In this document: positions 35,256 through 44,657 of the stretch, one piece after another
Position numbering within the stretch: the stretch's first letter is position 1
How the letters are laid out: each line of letters starts with the position of its first letter
Source of the DNA: G963662905 sp965230045
GTDB taxonomy: Bacteria > Bacteroidota > Bacteroidia > Bacteroidales > WRLA01
Direction: 5' to 3'
Assembly (NCBI GenBank): GCA_965230045.1
Contig: OZ245940.1
Location: forward strand, 2,604,001 to 2,668,000
DNA: 64,000 nt
Notes under the pieces: model-generated
What the model saw: only the letters and a program-made list of their open reading frames with translations
Database searches by the model: none
Told to the model about the DNA's origin: nothing
Translations under genes and position numbers: made by a program

Positions 35256-36038
35256 ATGAATACCAATAGTAATAAATACATCTTCATTTATGCCTCTGTA
35301 ATGGTGATCATTGTAGCTGCTATATTATCTACAGCCGCAATGCTGCTGAAACCATTACAGGAGAAAAACAAGCGCGTTGAAAAGATGCAGAACATACTCA
35401 CTGCTGCCCTTTCGGGTGAAGCAGCCCTGCAGATCAATGCGGAAACTGCCACAGATATGTACCAAAAATACATCACCGAAGAAATGGTGATTGGCCTTGA
35501 TGGCGAGGTGCTCAATATCTATAATGTGGCGGATCAAAAATTCACACAATCTCAGGGCGCGGATACTGTCCGTGCATTTGATATCGACCTTAAGGTGCAA
35601 TTAAATAATATTAAAGACGGAAAACATGCCATGCTTCCGATGTTTAAAATGGAAGACCAAGGCAAATTGCTTTATATTATACCTGTTCGCGGCTTGGGAC
35701 TTTGGGGGCCGATTTGGGGCAATATCGCCCTGGAATCGAATTTCAATACCATTGCCGGTGCCACATTTGGCCATAAAGGCGAAACGCCCGGACTCGGTGC
35801 TGAAATTGATACACGCCCTTTCCAGGTGCAGTTTGTCGGCAAGGATATTTTTAATAACAAGGGCGACCTGGTTTCCATCCTCGTAGTAAAAGGAGGTATT
35901 GCAACCATCCCCGAAGCGCAGCGCAATCATGCCGTTGATGCTATTTCGGGCGGTACCATTACCAGCGTGGGCGTGCAGGACATGCTCAGCGATTGCCTCG
36001 ACAATTACAAGGCGTTTTTCAAAAAGCAACTTAATTAG
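35256..36038 (+). CDS. nqrC: Na+-NQR subunit C, periplasmic FMN subunit
   Basis: 260 residues: one N-terminal transmembrane helix (about 8-30, FIYASVMVIIVAAILSTAAM), then a soluble domain. Near the C-terminus the flavinylation segment reads VDAISGGTITSVGVQDML. The family form is SGAT followed by x-T; here the third residue is Gly, but the acceptor Thr is kept. The GLGLWGPIWG segment is the NqrC/RnfG hallmark. ApbE, encoded downstream, should attach FMN. 29 bp separate it from nqrB. It acts in electron transfer between the 2Fe-2S subunit and NqrB. Confidence 0.94.
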   Translation: MNTNSNKYIFIYASVMVIIVAAILSTAAMLLKPLQEKNKRVEKMQNILTAALSGEAALQINAETATDMYQKYITEEMVIGLDGEVLNIYNVADQKFTQSQGADTVRAFDIDLKVQLNNIKDGKHAMLPMFKMEDQGKLLYIIPVRGLGLWGPIWGNIALESNFNTIAGATFGHKGETPGLGAEIDTRPFQVQFVGKDIFNNKGDLVSILVVKGGIATIPEAQRNHAVDAISGGTITSVGVQDMLSDCLDNYKAFFKKQLN

Positions 36039-36059
36039 TAACGGAAAAAATCATACAAT

Positions 36060-36716
36060 ATGAGTTCAGAAAAAGTACAAAAAGAACCTTTGTTCTCACC
36101 AAAGAACAAAAAGTTGATTACCGCCCCGCTTGGGAAGGACAACCCGATTACCGTTCAGGTTTTGGGTATATGTTCTGCACTGGCGGTTACGGTAAAACTC
36201 GAACCTGCCGTAGTGATGTCGATTTCCGTTCTGGCAGTGCTTGGCATTGGCAATGTGGTTATTTCATTGCTCCGGAATTCCATTCCGCAGCGTATTCGTA
36301 TCATTGTTCAGCTGGTTGTGATTGCCGCGCTGGTAATTCTTGTGGATCAGGTGCTTAAAGCTTTTGCTTATGATGTGAGCAAGCAGTTGTCGGTCTTTGT
36401 CGGTCTGATTATTACCAACTGTATCATTATGGGGCGTTTCGAAGCCTTTGCCATGGGCAATAAACCCTGGCCGAGTTTCCTCGATGGAATCGGCAATGCC
36501 TTTGGTTATGGCTGGATCCTGATTGTTGTGGCCTTTTTCCGTGAACTGCTCGGAAGCGGCACCATCTGGGGATATCATGTGATGCCTGAAGGTTTCTATG
36601 AGCTGGGCTACAAAAACAACGGCCTGTTCATCCTGCCTCCAATGGCGTTGATCATCGTTGGTATCATCATCTGGGTACAGCGCTACAGAAACCGTGACCT
36701 GATTGAAGAAAATTAA
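36060..36716 (+). CDS. nqrD: Na+-NQR subunit D
   Basis: 218 residues, six predicted transmembrane helices. Typical NqrD/RnfE blocks: NPITVQVLGICSALAVTVKL, RIIVQLVVIAALVILVDQVL, FVGLIITNCIIMGRFEAFAM and SFLDGIGNAFGYGW. NqrD and NqrE are inverted-topology homologues that together hold an intramembrane iron centre through conserved cysteines; the Cys in ITNCIIMGR is present. Gap to nqrC 21 bp. No anomalies. Confidence 0.95.
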   Translation: MSSEKVQKEPLFSPKNKKLITAPLGKDNPITVQVLGICSALAVTVKLEPAVVMSISVLAVLGIGNVVISLLRNSIPQRIRIIVQLVVIAALVILVDQVLKAFAYDVSKQLSVFVGLIITNCIIMGRFEAFAMGNKPWPSFLDGIGNAFGYGWILIVVAFFRELLGSGTIWGYHVMPEGFYELGYKNNGLFILPPMALIIVGIIIWVQRYRNRDLIEEN

Positions 36717-36741
36717 TTGTGAACACCTAAGAGATTAAGAT

Positions 36742-37359
36742 ATGCAAGATTTATTCAATATATTCGTAAAGTCGGTTTTTATCGACAACATGGTTTTTGC
36801 CTACTTCCTGGGGATGTGTTCCTATCTGGCAGTATCCAAAACCGTAAAAACTTCCGTGGGATTAGGTGCCGCAGTAATTTTTGTGCTCGGCATCACCGTT
36901 CCGGTAGATTACCTGATCAACAAATTCCTGCTCCAGCCCGGCGCTTTGCAGTGGCTTGGCGCTGATTTTGCCGATGTGGATTTGAGTTTCCTCTCCTTCA
37001 TTATGTTTATTGCCGTAATTGCATCTATGGTGCAACTTGTGGAAATGATCGTAGAGAAATTTTCTCCGGCACTGTATGCCTCACTCGGTATTTTCCTTCC
37101 GCTGATTGCCGTAAACTGCGCCATTCTCGGTGGTTCGCTCTTTATGCAGGAACGTGAATATCAAAATATTGGTGAAGCAACCAGCTTTGCTTTGGGCTCC
37201 GGTTTGGGCTGGTTCCTCGCAATTGTCGGTATTGCAGCCATACGTGAGAAAATCCGTTACTCAAATGTACCACCGGCACTGCGTGGACTGGGAATCACAT
37301 TCATCATCACCGGCCTGATGGGTATTGCTTTTATGAGCTTTATGGGAATTAAACTCTAA
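36742..37359 (+). CDS. nqrE: Na+-NQR subunit E
   Basis: 205 residues, six transmembrane helices. The N-terminus MQDLFNIFVKSVFIDNMVFAYFLGMCSYLAVSK is a strong family signature (shown in part). VNCAILGGSLF carries the second conserved Cys, expected to ligate the NqrD/E iron centre together with the NqrD Cys. The C-terminal PPALRGLGITFIITGLMGIA is also standard. Gap to nqrD 25 bp. NqrE would span the membrane beside NqrD and form part of the electron path from NqrF to NqrC. Confidence 0.95.
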   Translation: MQDLFNIFVKSVFIDNMVFAYFLGMCSYLAVSKTVKTSVGLGAAVIFVLGITVPVDYLINKFLLQPGALQWLGADFADVDLSFLSFIMFIAVIASMVQLVEMIVEKFSPALYASLGIFLPLIAVNCAILGGSLFMQEREYQNIGEATSFALGSGLGWFLAIVGIAAIREKIRYSNVPPALRGLGITFIITGLMGIAFMSFMGIKL

Positions 37360-37380
37360 CAGAATCAAAAACTTAGAAAT

Positions 37381-38637
37381 ATGTTATTACTCGTAAATAT
37401 CAGCACTGTTATCCTGACCAGTATCGTGGTTTTCCTGGGGGTTATCCTCCTGCTGGTCATCATACTTTTGTACGCAAAAAAGAAATTGACCCCACAGGGT
37501 GAAGTTACCTTGACAATAAACGGGGAAAAGGAAATGAAGGTGGAGCCCGGCTCGACCATCCTCACAACGCTGAGTGCCAATGGGATTTTTCTGCCATCTG
37601 CTTGTGGAGGAGGTGGCACCTGTGGTATGTGCAAATGCCAGGTGCACGAAGGTGGCGGATCCATCCTGCCTACAGAAACCGGATTCTTTTCGCGCAAAGA
37701 ACAACAAAATGAATGGCGTTTGGGTTGCCAGGTGAAAATCCGCGAAGACATGAAAATTTCCATCCCGAAAGAAATCTTCGGTATTAAGAAATGGGAATGC
37801 GAAGTGGTGAGCAACAAAAACGTGGCTACTTTTATCAAGGAGTTTGTTGTGAAACTTCCCGAAGGCGAAACCCTAGATTTCCAATCGGGTGGTTATATCC
37901 AGATTGATGTGCCCGCCTGCGAAGTGGATTATAAGGATATGGATATACAGGAAGAATACCGCGGCGATTGGGATAAATTTAATATGTGGGATCTTAAAAT
38001 GAAGAACCCCGAGCCGATTTTCCGCGCTTATTCCATGGCCAATTCGCCCAGCGAAGGCAATATCATCATGCTGAATATCCGTATTGCTACACCGCCATTC
38101 GACCGCAAAACCGGTGGATTTATGAACGTTAATCCAGGGATTTGTTCTTCATACATTTTCTCACGTAAACCCGGCGATAAGGTGACTATTTCAGGGCCTT
38201 ATGGTGAGTTCTTTATCAAGCCAACCAAGCGCGAAATGATGTTTATCGGTGGTGGTGCAGGTATGGCGCCTATGCGTTCGCATATCTTCGATCAGTACCT
38301 GACGCAAAAAACCGACCGTAAAGCCACTTTCTGGTATGGTGGACGTTCGCTTCGTGAGCTGTTCTATGTTGATCAATTCAAGAAAATTGAAGAAGATAAC
38401 CCGAATTTCAAATTCCATATCGGGCTTTCTGAACCGCTGCCCGAAGACAACTGGACAGGTTATACCGGTTTTATCCATAATGTGATTATGGAAAATTACC
38501 TGAAAGACCATCCGGAACCGGAAGAAATCGAATACTATCTCTGCGGACCGCCTATGATGAACCAGGCTGTATTGAAAATGCTGGATGATTATGGCGTGCC
38601 GGAAGAAATGATTGCCTTTGATGATTTCGGAGGATAG
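37381..38637 (+). CDS. nqrF: Na+-NQR subunit F, NADH dehydrogenase flavoprotein
   Basis: 418 residues. An N-terminal transmembrane helix (about 5-30) precedes a plant-type 2Fe-2S ferredoxin domain (ACGGGGTCGMCKCQV, with the last Cys in RLGCQV). Next come an FAD-binding domain (RAYSMANSPSE) and an NADH-binding domain (FIGGGAGMAPMRSHIFDQ, CGPPMMNQAV). It takes hydride from NADH to FAD and passes single electrons through 2Fe-2S. Final gene of the nqr operon: a GAAA-tetraloop terminator follows at 38681. Confidence 0.95.
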   Translation: MLLLVNISTVILTSIVVFLGVILLLVIILLYAKKKLTPQGEVTLTINGEKEMKVEPGSTILTTLSANGIFLPSACGGGGTCGMCKCQVHEGGGSILPTETGFFSRKEQQNEWRLGCQVKIREDMKISIPKEIFGIKKWECEVVSNKNVATFIKEFVVKLPEGETLDFQSGGYIQIDVPACEVDYKDMDIQEEYRGDWDKFNMWDLKMKNPEPIFRAYSMANSPSEGNIIMLNIRIATPPFDRKTGGFMNVNPGICSSYIFSRKPGDKVTISGPYGEFFIKPTKREMMFIGGGAGMAPMRSHIFDQYLTQKTDRKATFWYGGRSLRELFYVDQFKKIEEDNPNFKFHIGLSEPLPEDNWTGYTGFIHNVIMENYLKDHPEPEEIEYYLCGPPMMNQAVLKMLDDYGVPEEMIAFDDFGG

Positions 38638-38680
38638 TATTTCCCCGGGATGTTAACCTGATAAATCGTATAATTATAGA

Positions 38681-38707
38681 GGAGGATCGAAAGATTCTCC
38701 TTTTTTT
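38681..38707 (+). terminator. Rho-independent terminator after nqrF
   Basis: GGAGGATC-GAAA-GATTCTCC forms an 8-bp stem (one G-U pair) with a GAAA tetraloop, followed by seven T. It lies 43 bp after the nqrF stop and 43 bp before apbE, so apbE probably has its own promoter or relies on read-through. Confidence 0.85.
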
Positions 38708-38749
38708 GTAATTTCGTGTGTTTTAGCTTAAAGGGACAAAATTTGTATT

Positions 38750-39751
38750 ATGAAAAAGGTTTTATTGTTCTTATTGTTTTTTCCTTTGATGTTTATTTCC
38801 TGCAAAAGAGAAGCCCGCAAAGTTCAGTTTGCTGGTGAAGCGCAGGGGACGTATTATGCTGTTACTTATTACGATACGCTTGCGCGAAATTTCCAGCGCG
38901 AAATAGATTCCCTTTTGAAGGATTTTGACCGGTCGGCATCTATCTGGGTGAAAAGCAGTATTATCTCCCGTTTAAACAAGAATGAAAGCAGGGAAACGGA
39001 TTCGGTTTTCCGCACAGTTTTTCGCATGGCGCAAATGGTCTCAGAAGAAACCAATGGCGCATTCGATATCAGTGTCGGGCCCTTAGCCGGTGCCTGGGGC
39101 TGGGGTTTTGAAGACCGCATGAAGCTGGATTCAGCTAAAGTGGATAGCCTGAAAGAATTTGTGGGCTACAGGAAAATGCGCTTGAAAAAAAATATGCTGA
39201 TCAAAGAAAATCCCAACAGCCGAATCGATTTTAATGCCATCGCACAAGGATATTCCGTGGATTTGGTCGGAAAATTTTTAGAAGGCAAGGGCATAGGAAG
39301 TTATTTGGTAGATATTGGCGGCGAAGTCCTGGCGAAAGGGAAAAAGCCGCAAAATGAAGCCTGGAAAGTGGGCATTGAAAAGCCGCAGGAACATGCCGAT
39401 AGTCTGGGACGGAGCATTGAAGCCATTATCCGCTTAAGCGATATGGCTTTGGCCACTTCGGGCAATTACCGGAAATTTTATGTGGAAAACGGACAGAAAT
39501 TCAGTCATACCATCAATCCGCTTACCGGCTATCCCGTGCGCCACAGCCTGTTGAGCGCTTCTGTTATGTATCCTTCCTGCGCTTTGGCAGATGCTTATGC
39601 TACATCTTTTATGGTCATGGGTTTGAAAGAATCAAAAGCATTTTTGAAATACCATCCCGAAATACAGGCTTTTTTGATCTATTCAGATGAACAAGGCAAT
39701 TTAAAAACCTGGTTTACAAAGGGATTTGAGGATATACAGGAAGAAATGTAG
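38750..39751 (+). CDS. apbE: FAD:protein FMN transferase (ApbE), lipoprotein
   Basis: 333 residues with a lipoprotein signal peptide (MKKVLLFLLFFPLMFISC; lipobox FISC). Family motifs: AQGTYYAVTYYD at the start, ETNGAFDISVGPLAGAWGWG, DFNAIAQGYSVDLV, YLVDIGGEVLAKG, SGNYRKFY, and HTINPLTGYPVRH near the active site. ApbE uses FAD and Mg2+ to link FMN covalently to Thr in S-G-A-T-type motifs, here those of NqrB and NqrC. Genomic pairing with nqr is common in Bacteroidota. Adjacent on the same strand, separated by a terminator. Confidence 0.95.
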   Translation: MKKVLLFLLFFPLMFISCKREARKVQFAGEAQGTYYAVTYYDTLARNFQREIDSLLKDFDRSASIWVKSSIISRLNKNESRETDSVFRTVFRMAQMVSEETNGAFDISVGPLAGAWGWGFEDRMKLDSAKVDSLKEFVGYRKMRLKKNMLIKENPNSRIDFNAIAQGYSVDLVGKFLEGKGIGSYLVDIGGEVLAKGKKPQNEAWKVGIEKPQEHADSLGRSIEAIIRLSDMALATSGNYRKFYVENGQKFSHTINPLTGYPVRHSLLSASVMYPSCALADAYATSFMVMGLKESKAFLKYHPEIQAFLIYSDEQGNLKTWFTKGFEDIQEEM

Positions 39752-40127
39752 GCTCTTCATACATACGCACAGGTGGGGTTAAATGCTGGTTTTTGATTTA
39801 AAAAACTGGCTGTATTCTATATGCCGGATGATTGTTGAGATTATAAGTTTTATTCAAAAAAACTTACAGATTTCTCAGTCGGCAATGCCTTTCAGGCATA
39901 AACCTCCATCGAAACGCCCGCTATATGCTCCCCCTGCTTCCTGATAATAAGAAACGGTCATTTCGACCAAAATACAAAGCAAAGCGGAGTGTTGCCGGGA
40001 GAAATCTAAACTTGCTTATAAACTTATGTAAATAAGTTGTTTCTATATGAATCGGGTGGTGATTCGATGTTCTTTGATTATCTAATCCATTGGTAATTGA
40101 GCTGTGAATCAACCAATATTTAGTGTC
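39752..40127. other. Intergenic region with half palindromic repeat
   Basis: No gene is convincing here. At 39956-40011 GGTCATTTCGACC...CGGGAGAAATCT resembles one arm of the MITE-C/48890 palindrome family (GTCATTTCG and GAGAAATCT blocks), so it may be a half-element. The rest is AT-rich without a recognisable signal. Confidence 0.4.
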
Positions 40128-40260
40128 TGTCCATAAAGTCGGGTTTTTGGTTCAGAATGTTCGAGGTCGAGGCATTCTTGGTATTGAAAATAAGGAGCTT
40201 ACTAAAGTAAGTGACTGGTTTCAATACCAAGAATAACGCTGAGATAGGACATTATGGACA
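40128..40260. mobile_element. MITE-B copy 2
   Basis: About 133 bp with ends TGTCCATAAAGTC (40128-40140) and GACATTATGGACA (40248-40260), an inverted pair with one internal mismatch. The interior has perfect 16-bp arms, ATTCTTGGTATTGAAA (40174-40189) and TTTCAATACCAAGAAT (40219-40234). GACCTCGAACATNCNGAA and AACCCGACTTTAT blocks (as complement) are shared with MITE-B copy 1 at 22605-24249. No coding capacity. The following 40261-40453 holds nothing identifiable. Confidence 0.65.
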
Positions 40261-40453
40261 AAAACTATTTAGATTACAGCCAAAAAGCTTTTCACTTTAA
40301 TCCTCAAATCTTCCAGAACGACAGGACAAAAAACCATTACCTCCGGAAATTGTGAATAGGAAAGCGTTACCTGAATGAATTCAGGAAACAAGACCGGAAA
40401 GGATATCCATTTTGTATATTATAGAAGGTGGGATTCTTTGGATAAATCCTTTT

Positions 40454-41707
40454 TTACAAATACTTATACCCTAAATAATACAAACTAAATGCACTCAAGA
40501 TAACAATGCTCACCAAACTGTATATCCGTAACCATTTGGGTGGAATGGCTGCATGGGGCATGCCGCTGCGCGTAACAGCAAGGTGGTTCAAAATGGCCAG
40601 TAAGGGCGCGGTAATAAAACTCAGCGTTGTGGCCAGGTCCACCATTTTTTGCATGCTCTGTCCGCTCAATACAATGCATGCACCAATGATGACTACCAAT
40701 CCCCAAATTATGTACAACTGATTGTTTTTGTTCCATCGCCTTGCCTTGGGAATAAGCCGTATAGTTAATGGTGTCATCACACGCGGATAGGCATCCATGC
40801 AGGTGAGTGTGGTGGAGATCATTGTAGTGAGTGCAGCAATGGCAATGACCCAATATGCCCAGGGCCCGATGGCGGTTGTGTACATGCGGATCAACTGTCC
40901 GCTAAATGCAACGCCCGACCCGGCCAGTTCCTCTCCGCTTCCATACATCACCAAAGCGCCCAATGCCAGAAATCCCATAGCAAGCAGTGCCGTACCGAAA
41001 TATCCAATCCTGAAATCGAGCATGCTCTGTTTCATATTGAGCGTACATTTTAGGCTACGGTTTTTTTCTACGGTCCATAAACTTTGCCATACCGAAACAT
41101 CCAATGGTGCGGGCATCCATCCCGCGAAAGCGATCAAAAATACCAGGTCTGCATGATTGCTCAAGCTGAAATTTGCTGTAAAATCATGGCTGCCGGTTTT
41201 GCCTATGACCGAAAAAACAGCAATAAGCGTTGAAAGGGAAAGCAGCAGGATTACAATTTTGATGCTGTTGTCCAAAGCGGCAAAACGTCCGGCAAGCAGA
41301 AGGGCATATGTCAAAACCAATATAATCATGCTGAGCCATAAAGGGCTGATGTTCAAGTCGAAGATATGTGCTGTAAGCCCGGCTGTAACGATCGTAACGG
41401 CTGCTTGAATGGCAAACATTGTGAGGATTGTGAGCAGGGCAAACATCCAGACTGCCCAGCTGCCAATGCGGCTGTATCCGGTGATCAGATTGTGTTTTGT
41501 TGCTGTGGCATAGCGTGTTGCAAATTCAAAAAAGGGATATTTCAAGGCATTTACCAGCACAATCACACCGATTAAAGTAAATCCGTATAAAGCTCCGGCG
41601 CGGGTCGATTGCACCAAATGCGAAACGCCCACGGCTGCTCCGGCATAAAGCAGTCCCGGCCCCATAAGTTTCCATAGGTTTTGTGCACGTTGCAGGAAGT
41701 TGTTCAT
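40454..41707 (-). CDS. Nramp-family transporter with non-canonical metal site
   Basis: 417 residues, about eleven transmembrane helices. The Nramp fold is recognised from GPGLLYAGAAVGVSHLVQST in helix 1 and FAGWMPAPLDVSVWQSLW in helix 6. In canonical Nramp metal transporters helix 1 has DPGN and helix 6 has A-x-x-M-P-H. Here the DPGN position reads GVSH and the helix 6 motif reads WMPAP, so the metal-ligand set is altered and the substrate may not be Mn2+/Fe2+. Proteins with this replacement are common in Bacteroidota. It starts 4 bp after the stop of the FAD/Fe-S gene, implying one transcript. A role in metal supply for that enzyme, or in an unrelated ion, is inference. Confidence 0.82.
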   Translation of the reverse strand: MNNFLQRAQNLWKLMGPGLLYAGAAVGVSHLVQSTRAGALYGFTLIGVIVLVNALKYPFFEFATRYATATKHNLITGYSRIGSWAVWMFALLTILTMFAIQAAVTIVTAGLTAHIFDLNISPLWLSMIILVLTYALLLAGRFAALDNSIKIVILLLSLSTLIAVFSVIGKTGSHDFTANFSLSNHADLVFLIAFAGWMPAPLDVSVWQSLWTVEKNRSLKCTLNMKQSMLDFRIGYFGTALLAMGFLALGALVMYGSGEELAGSGVAFSGQLIRMYTTAIGPWAYWVIAIAALTTMISTTLTCMDAYPRVMTPLTIRLIPKARRWNKNNQLYIIWGLVVIIGACIVLSGQSMQKMVDLATTLSFITAPLLAILNHLAVTRSGMPHAAIPPKWLRIYSLVSIVILSAFSLYYLGYKYL

Positions 41708-41711
41708 TGTC

Positions 41712-44657
41712 TTAGTTTTTCAAAACAGCATCATAGAGTATTTCCACCGGATGAAAGGCCGTTCTGCCTGTTCCATCTTTGATTTGATGACGGCAGGATG
41801 TGCCGGGCGCGGCAATCAGCACTTCTTCGGGTGTATTGCGCACGGCAGGGAAAAGTACCAGCTCACCCACTTTCATGCTGATGTCGTAATGCTCTTTTTC
41901 GTAGCCGAATGATCCGGCCATACCACAACATCCTGAGGGGATTTCTGTAATGCTGTAATTTTCAGGAAAGGATAATACTTTGTGCGTGGGCAGGGTAGAG
42001 GCAATGGCCTTTTGCTGGCAGTGGCCGTGGAGTTTGATCTTACGCTTTTCCTTAGTAAATTGTTCCTTTTTAATACGTCCGGCCTCAATTTCGCGGGCAA
42101 TGAACTCCTCAAACAGCAATGCGTTTTTGCCCAATTGGCCGGCTGCTTTTTTCAGGTTATCTCCAACCAGCTCTGGATATTCATCGCGGAATGCAAGAAT
42201 GGCCGAAGGCTCAATTCCTACCAGGGGCATCTCATCGCTTACCACATCCTTGAGCTGGATCACATTTTGTACCGCCAGCTCCTGTGCTTTGCGGATTAGG
42301 CCTTTGCTCAGAAATGTCCTGCCACTGTGCTGATGTTTCGGAATGCAGACTTCATAGCCCAAACGGCGCAGCAACAAAATGGCTTTGATGCCGATATCAC
42401 TTTCGTTGTAGTTCGTAAATTCATCGTTAAACATCCATACTTTGCCATTGGGATATTGGCTGTCCTTTGCATCCTTTTTGTGCTTTTTGTTCCACTTTGT
42501 GAGCGTTTGCTTCGAAAGAAGGGGCAGGCTTCGTTTTTCAGCGAATCCCAGCATTTTTTTTACGGGTTTCATTAGCAAATCGCTGCCCATGATTTTATTG
42601 GTCAGGCCGGGCATGATCATGCCCAAAGCGTTGATGCTGCTGATGTAGGCAATGGCACGTGTCCTCAGCGGGATGCTGTGGGCGTCGTAATAATGCTGCA
42701 GGAATTCCATTTTAAGCTTGGCCATATCCACACTCGACGGACATTCGCGCTTGCAGGCTTTGCAGGCCAGGCAAAGATCCAGTACTTCATAAATTTCTTT
42801 ATGGTCAAAGGGGTTTTCCTTGGGACTGTTTGTGAGAAATTCGCGCAGGATGTTGGCACGTGCCCTGGTTGTGGCATTTTCATCGTGGGTAGCCATATAG
42901 CTGGGGCACATTGTGCCACCGATTACTTCCGTTTTGCGGCAGTCGCCCGATCCGTTGCAACGTTCGGCAGCGCGCAAAATGCCCATGTCTTTCGAGAAAT
43001 CGAAATAGGTTTTGATTTCGCGCTCAGGCGTATGGCTTTCAAAACGCAAGGAAGAGTTCATGGGCGGAGTATCCGTGATTTTACCCGGATTGAAGATGTT
43101 GTTCTCATCCCAGCAATGTTTCACATCCTTGCAAAGCTGATATACTTTTTCGCCAAGCATCAGCGGAATAAACTCACCGCGCAAACGTCCGTCGCCATGC
43201 TCTCCACTGAGCGAACCGCCGTATTTCTTAACGAGTTTGGCATTTTCAAGAGCGATAGTGCGGAAGAGTTCCACATCTTTTTCGTCTTTGAGATTGAGCA
43301 CCGGACGCAAATGCAGCTCTCCCGTGGCAATATGTGCATAGTACACGCATTCCAAATTATACTGCGCCAGTATTTTGTCAAATTCGGCAATGTAGGCCGG
43401 GAGTTTTTTTGGACTGACGGCCGTATCTTCAATTACGGGAACAGGTTTGGCATCGCCGGGCATATTTGCCAAAACACCCAGTCCGGCTTTGCGCAATGCC
43501 CAAACTTTCTTTGTGTCATCGCCTAATACCAAAGGAAAATGATATCCATAGCCTTTGCTGCGGAAATCTTCTTCCAGTTTTTTTGCTGCCTGATGGATGT
43601 CCGCTTCATCATCAGCAGTAAATTCAACAATCAATATAGCTCCCGGATCACCTTTAACAAAGAAGCGGTTTTTGTTTTGCTCGATATTCTTTTTGGTGAG
43701 ATCCATGATCTTTTTGTCCATCAGCTCAATAGATGCCGGACTGTGCTCCAATGCAATGATATTGGCTTCCAGGGCTTTCGCAATACTTTCGAGATGGACA
43801 CAAACCAAGCCTTTATGCTTCGGAGGCAAAGGGACCAGATTGAGTTTTATTTCGGTAGTAAAGGCCAGCGTGCCTTCCGATCCGGCCAGTAATTTGGAAA
43901 AATTGAAGGCTTCCTTGCCCTCGGTAAATACAGCGCTTTCGAGCAGGAGGTCGAGTGCATAGCCGGTATTGCGCCTTTCGATATCCGCATCGGGATATTC
44001 TGCGCGGATTTCTTTTTTGATTTCATCATCCGAGAGCATGTCCCTGACTTGCTGATAAATACGGCCTTCCAGACTGTCCTGTGCGCATTTTTGTTCAAAT
44101 TTTTCTTTTTCAATAGCCTTAAAAAGAACTTCGCTGCCGTCGCTGAGCAAGGTTTTAACTTCCAGTGTATGCTCGCGTGTGCTTCCGTAGAGCAGCGAAT
44201 GAGCGCCACAGCTGTTGTTGCCGAGCATCCCGCCCATCATGCAACGGCTGGATGTGCTGGTCTCAGGGCCAAAAAACAAAGCTTTGGGCTCCAGGAATTT
44301 ATTGAGCTCATCCAAAACTACGCCTGGCTGTACGCGCACCCAATGTTCTTCTTCATTCAGTTCAATGATTTGATTGAAATAACGCGATATATCTACAATG
44401 ATCCCATCGCCAACTACTTGTCCTGCGAGCGAAGTACCGGCTGTGCGGGGAATCAATGAGCATTTATTGTTTTGCGCAAATGAAATCAGGAGTTTGATGT
44501 CCTCATCAGTTTTTGGGCGCGTAACCGCCTGAGGGATTTCACGATAGGCCGAAGCATCGGTGGCGTACATGAGCCGCGTGGATTCGTCTGAAAAAATATC
44601 GCCTTCAAATTGAGGCTTGAGTTCGTGCAGTTTTTGGAGTAAAGTCTGTGCAACCAT
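41712..44657 (-). CDS. FAD-binding and Fe-S oxidoreductase (D-lactate dehydrogenase-like, YdiJ type)
   Basis: 981 residues in two halves. The N-terminal half (about 30-540) is a PCMH-type FAD domain (CSLIPRTAGTSLAGQVVGDG, SRCMMGGMLGNNSCGAHSLL) with a FAD-oxidase C domain (VYYAHIATGELHLRPVLNLK, GGSLSGEHGDGRLRGEFIPL). The C-terminal half has Fe-S motifs CNGSGDCRKTE and CLACKACKRECPSSVDMAKL, followed by a CCG-type domain ending in GCCGMAGSFGYEKEHYDIS. This layout is that of membrane-associated D-lactate or 2-hydroxyglutarate dehydrogenases that pass electrons to quinone or cytochrome. The exact substrate cannot be read. First gene of a two-gene unit with the Nramp-type transporter. Confidence 0.88.
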   Translation of the reverse strand: MVAQTLLQKLHELKPQFEGDIFSDESTRLMYATDASAYREIPQAVTRPKTDEDIKLLISFAQNNKCSLIPRTAGTSLAGQVVGDGIIVDISRYFNQIIELNEEEHWVRVQPGVVLDELNKFLEPKALFFGPETSTSSRCMMGGMLGNNSCGAHSLLYGSTREHTLEVKTLLSDGSEVLFKAIEKEKFEQKCAQDSLEGRIYQQVRDMLSDDEIKKEIRAEYPDADIERRNTGYALDLLLESAVFTEGKEAFNFSKLLAGSEGTLAFTTEIKLNLVPLPPKHKGLVCVHLESIAKALEANIIALEHSPASIELMDKKIMDLTKKNIEQNKNRFFVKGDPGAILIVEFTADDEADIHQAAKKLEEDFRSKGYGYHFPLVLGDDTKKVWALRKAGLGVLANMPGDAKPVPVIEDTAVSPKKLPAYIAEFDKILAQYNLECVYYAHIATGELHLRPVLNLKDEKDVELFRTIALENAKLVKKYGGSLSGEHGDGRLRGEFIPLMLGEKVYQLCKDVKHCWDENNIFNPGKITDTPPMNSSLRFESHTPEREIKTYFDFSKDMGILRAAERCNGSGDCRKTEVIGGTMCPSYMATHDENATTRARANILREFLTNSPKENPFDHKEIYEVLDLCLACKACKRECPSSVDMAKLKMEFLQHYYDAHSIPLRTRAIAYISSINALGMIMPGLTNKIMGSDLLMKPVKKMLGFAEKRSLPLLSKQTLTKWNKKHKKDAKDSQYPNGKVWMFNDEFTNYNESDIGIKAILLLRRLGYEVCIPKHQHSGRTFLSKGLIRKAQELAVQNVIQLKDVVSDEMPLVGIEPSAILAFRDEYPELVGDNLKKAAGQLGKNALLFEEFIAREIEAGRIKKEQFTKEKRKIKLHGHCQQKAIASTLPTHKVLSFPENYSITEIPSGCCGMAGSFGYEKEHYDISMKVGELVLFPAVRNTPEEVLIAAPGTSCRHQIKDGTGRTAFHPVEILYDAVLKN

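Noticed and set aside
42678..43526. A 282-codon open frame on the plus strand opposite the FAD/Fe-S gene
   Set aside because: Antisense to conserved FAD and Fe-S motifs, and no family resemblance.
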